A DNA stretch of 35,197 bases from a virus: IMG/VR virus record IMGVR_UViG_3300032084_001060, positions 1 through 35,197 of that record. One strand, 5' to 3'. The first letter of the stretch is position 1. Every line of letters begins with the position of its first letter. The notes under the pieces were generated by a model. That model did no database searches. It had not been told where the DNA came from and saw nothing but the letters and a program-made list of their open reading frames with translations. A program made the translations under genes and the position numbers. Of the stretch, positions 33,151 through 35,197 are shown piece by piece.

Positions 33151-33647
33151 ATCAATTGTTTACTAATGTTAGTTAATTTACTTTCTAAATGTTTTACTTT
33201 TTCTTCATAGCGTATTCTTTCATTATCGCTATGTGTTAGTTTTTTTCTCAAAATACTATTTGTTTCAAGCAGTATGTCAACTATACTTGATTTTTTACCT
33301 TTATTTTTTTCAAGAGACTTAAAAATAGAAAGTCCTTTCTTGTAATGTTCTTTAAAATTTTCATCATACTCGCTAATGTTTTCATAATTATTAAGTAAAT
33401 TAATAATTGTAGCGTGTATTCTGTTTACAGATTTACCAATATCTGTTTTACTATAACCACCATATCTATAAGCTATAGCGGAATAAATCATTCTTGCATC
33501 AACCATTTCTCTTGATCTCAATTCTGATGTAAAATCATCATCATTGATATTAAAAGCAGTTGTAAAGAGTTTTCTAAACTCTATCAGTTCTTTCATAGAC
33601 TCTAATTTCAACGCCAGGGTTTTCTTTGTCGTATTCATAAGGTTCAA
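33147..33647 (-). CDS. Stand-alone DnaA domain-IV-like DNA-binding protein
   Basis: Up to 166 aa. Residues about 43-92 follow the DnaA C-terminal (DnaA-box-binding) pattern: SREMVDARMIYSAIAYRYGG, then YSKTDIGKSVNRIHATIINL, where N-R-I-H-A-T takes the place of the G-R-D-H-T/S-T signature. The AAA+ and other DnaA domains are absent; instead a charged coiled coil (about 93-166) follows. The longest start overlaps rusA by 74 bases; Met18 (33596) would cut this to 23. A role in recognising the phage or host origin is inferred. Confidence 0.65.
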   Translation of the reverse strand: MNLMNTTKKTLALKLESMKELIEFRKLFTTAFNINDDDFTSELRSREMVDARMIYSAIAYRYGGYSKTDIGKSVNRIHATIINLLNNYENISEYDENFKEHYKKGLSIFKSLEKNKGKKSSIVDILLETNSILRKKLTHSDNERIRYEEKVKHLESKLTNISKQLI

Positions 33648-33951
33648 AATGTGGTATTATATATTCCATATTGTCATCTTCAATCCAATCATTTTTAACC
33701 ATTAAATCTTGTACAGTTTGTGCAGGATTTATATAGTCGAAACGATGTCTTGTGCCTCTTACGAATTTAAAGGAAACGATAATAGGAAAGTTCATTCCTC
33801 TTATCATCTCCTGAAAATCCGATCTAAATCTATTATACTGTTTATCAGTATCTTTAATATATTTCATAACAGTTTTTGAATTGATAAGCATTTTACCAGT
33901 CCAACGTTTAGAATTCTTACTTGAAGGTACATTCCCTGCTATGAATATCAT
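33574..33951 (-). CDS. rusA: RusA-like Holliday junction resolvase
   Basis: 125 aa. The typical start IFIAGNVPSSKNSKRW and the core HRFDYINPAQTVQDLMVKND then WIEDDNMEYIIP match RusA-type endonucleases, which cut four-way DNA junctions. Acidic residues available for metal binding are D72, D82, D92 and D93. The canonical RusA core D-x-D-N-x-x-K is changed here to D-Y-I-N-P-A-Q, so the second Asp and the Lys are missing at the expected places. Promoter-like repeats lie just upstream. It would act after annealing by the upstream ERF-like protein. Confidence 0.75.
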   Translation of the reverse strand: MIFIAGNVPSSKNSKRWTGKMLINSKTVMKYIKDTDKQYNRFRSDFQEMIRGMNFPIIVSFKFVRGTRHRFDYINPAQTVQDLMVKNDWIEDDNMEYIIPHFEPYEYDKENPGVEIRVYERTDRV

Positions 33952-33969
33952 AGTTTTATAGTTTGACTA

Positions 33970-33985
33970 CAAAACTACAAAATTA
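33970..33985 (-). promoter_or_regulatory. Tandem promoter-like cores before rusA
   Basis: On the - strand two TAnnTTTG octamers lie back to back, TAATTTTG (33985-33978) and TAGTTTTG (33977-33970), in the 35-base gap between the SSB stop and the rusA ATG at 33951. Either could be the -7 element of an internal early promoter; the repeat may also be a binding site. Confidence 0.5.
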
Positions 33986-33986
33986 T

Positions 33987-34562
33987 TTAGAATGGCAAAT
34001 CATCATCATCGTGACTCTGGAATACTACAGATCCACCACTTAATGAGTTGGCATCAATAAACTCTTGTTCTTCCTTTGGAGAAATAGGTTTATTGTATTT
34101 TGCGTCGTACTTGATTTTCTTACCATCAGCACTAGACCAACGATACCTGACTGCTTTTCGCTTTACTGGCTCGTTATCTTTCATTGTCATATACTCTTCA
34201 AATGTGAAGCATATATTCACCCAAGCACCAACTGCTTTTTTGATAGACTCAATATCATTAGAAAAATCTTTTACACCACAGTTTGTTAAAAACTCGTGTA
34301 GTGTATTCTTTTTCCATTCAGCTGATTTAGGTGCATCAGATTCTCTTACGGCCCAGAACTTAGCTCTGCCGTATTCACCTGATTCATTTACTACATCAAA
34401 CTCAATATAAGGTGCACCTCTGTAACCATCACGTTGTGATGAATTAGACACAGATAGTACTTGACATCTGTGTGCACCTTCATTGAAATACTTTTTGTTT
34501 TCTACCACTTTGGTAGGTTTAACCTGGCAGCTAGCCAAGTCAAAAGGAACTACATTAACCAT
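33987..34562 (-). CDS. ssb: Single-stranded DNA-binding protein
   Basis: 191 aa. The beta-rich body (HRCQVLSVSNSSQRDGYRGA then PYIEFDVVNESGEYGRAKFW) resembles the phage SSB/DUF669-type OB fold. The last residues, SHDDDDLPF, are the acidic tip through which SSBs recruit partner proteins. It begins four codons inside the end of the annealing gene's ATGA-type junction (8-base overlap) and is followed by rusA, so annealing protein, SSB and resolvase form one recombination unit. Confidence 0.75.
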   Translation of the reverse strand: MVNVVPFDLASCQVKPTKVVENKKYFNEGAHRCQVLSVSNSSQRDGYRGAPYIEFDVVNESGEYGRAKFWAVRESDAPKSAEWKKNTLHEFLTNCGVKDFSNDIESIKKAVGAWVNICFTFEEYMTMKDNEPVKRKAVRYRWSSADGKKIKYDAKYNKPISPKEEQEFIDANSLSGGSVVFQSHDDDDLPF

Positions 34563-35058
34563 TTAATTTTTCTTTTAATACGTTCATTTGATAATCTTCT
34601 ATTTCGTAGTTAGACATTTTAGCCTTAACTGCGTCTCCTTTTCCAGCTTCAATAGCTTTTAACATATTGTTAAACTTATCTTCATCAAGCTTTGGTTTAG
34701 CTTTTGGTGTGGATTGTTGCTTGACAGCATTAGCTACCTCTTCATAAGAAGCAACCGATGTATCTAAACCAATACCAAGATTAGCTAGAGCACGGCCCCA
34801 AGCTGATGTTTCACAGTTTTCTACAAAACTTGTTTTGTTAATGAAGGAAGAACCTTCTTTTTCATACGCATGCCCTGTAGCGCGTATGTTTTCGATGTCA
34901 TCGATAATTGTAGCTTTAACTACACAACGATCATCAGTTAGTTCTACAATGTCTGATACCAAAGACCATCCTTTGTAGTTCGTTCTAAAGTGTTTTAATC
35001 TTTCGTTAACTTCAACGTATTCTTTACCTTTGATGTTAACTGTTTTTAATTTTGTCAT
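34555..35058 (-). CDS. ERF/Rad52-like single-strand annealing protein
   Basis: 167 aa. The N-terminal 110 residues carry the family pattern YVEVNERLKHFRTNYKGW, then VVKATIIDD, TGHAYEKEGSSFINKTSF and VENCETSAWGRALANLGIG. These are known from ERF/Rad52-type phage recombination proteins that bind and pair single-stranded DNA. The C-terminal 50 residues are a charged linker plus helix. The start is fixed by an ATGA overlap with the partial gene upstream. Partner of the SSB encoded next. Confidence 0.75.
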   Translation of the reverse strand: MTKLKTVNIKGKEYVEVNERLKHFRTNYKGWSLVSDIVELTDDRCVVKATIIDDIENIRATGHAYEKEGSSFINKTSFVENCETSAWGRALANLGIGLDTSVASYEEVANAVKQQSTPKAKPKLDEDKFNNMLKAIEAGKGDAVKAKMSNYEIEDYQMNVLKEKLNG

Positions 35059-35197
35059 TTCTTTCGTGTTTCATATTTACTAAACATTTCGTGTGCTTTT
35101 TTGCCAGCACGTATTGCAAATACAATTTTTAAGAACTTTCTGAACATAACAGGCCTACCTCTTAAGACAATTGCAAAACCAATTTCTCTAAAAGTAG
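35055..35197 (-). CDS. Partial small basic protein at the window edge
   Basis: A left-going frame open to the right window edge ends at TGA 35057-35055, overlapping the annealing gene's ATG. The visible 46 residues end RAGKKAHEMFSKYETRKK and include FRKFLKIVFAIRAG, basic and helical. The beginning is outside the window, so nothing more can be said. The ATGA junction supports it being real. Confidence 0.5.
   Translation of the reverse strand, partial: TFREIGFAIVLRGRPVMFRKFLKIVFAIRAGKKAHEMFSKYETRKK

Noticed and set aside
34048-34410. Right-going frame of 120 codons opposite ssb
   Set aside because: Serine/phenylalanine-rich shadow of the SSB gene, without upstream signals.

Overview
The window is a stretch of a double-stranded DNA tailed phage, most likely a podovirus-like phage of a Bacteroidetes (flavobacterial, probably marine) host. 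The sequence is strongly AT-rich and genes are packed almost without gaps, with many TAATG and ATGA junctions. Two intergenic sites carry the Bacteroidetes-type promoter core TAnnTTTG, inside an identical 16-base block. Start codons are preceded by A-rich stretches rather than strong Shine-Dalgarno sites, as is usual in Bacteroidetes. No terminase, portal, capsid, integrase, tRNA or CRISPR is visible here.

Right-going block 1 (1-22995) looks like the tail and DNA-ejection module. It holds a 5'-truncated protein of at least 1670 residues, a 616-aa protein with a glycine/alanine-rich membrane-like segment, a 332-aa protein, a 736-aa protein with an N-terminal tail-lysozyme domain, a 661-aa helical protein, and a giant 3644-aa protein. 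The giant protein combines a zincin motif (HELSH), an RNA-polymerase-like double-psi barrel signature (R-x-P ... ADLDGD) and hydrophobic segments near both ends. The order (large tail-tip-like protein, then several big cargo proteins) resembles crAss-like phages, and the size resembles the N4 virion RNA polymerase. This is the most interesting part of the window.

Right-going block 2 (23002-31145) starts at the first promoter. It holds two paralogous small virion-like proteins, a LamG-like lectin-fold protein, and a group of small membrane, coiled-coil and holin genes. Five tiny, very basic proteins follow; three end in QH(D/S) and two share a longer C-terminal module. A second copy of the promoter precedes another paralogous pair. 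Then come a DUF5675 protein, two unknowns, and an HTH plus calcineurin-like phosphoesterase. A hairpin terminator (31148-31182) ends the block.

Left-going block (31267-35197) is the early/replication module. Read in its own direction it has a partial gene, an ERF/Rad52-like annealing protein, an SSB with an acidic DDDDLPF tip, a divergent RusA-type resolvase, a stand-alone DnaA-domain-IV-like protein, an unknown, a DUF1599/Nmad1-like protein, a hairpin-rich leader, a tiny HTH protein, a zinc-ribbon protein and three small unknowns, most joined by 4-base ATGA overlaps. The two blocks converge. The left-going genes would copy and recombine DNA early; the right-going genes build the particle, deliver DNA and lyse the cell. 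If the polymerase reading is right, the giant protein would be injected to start transcription.
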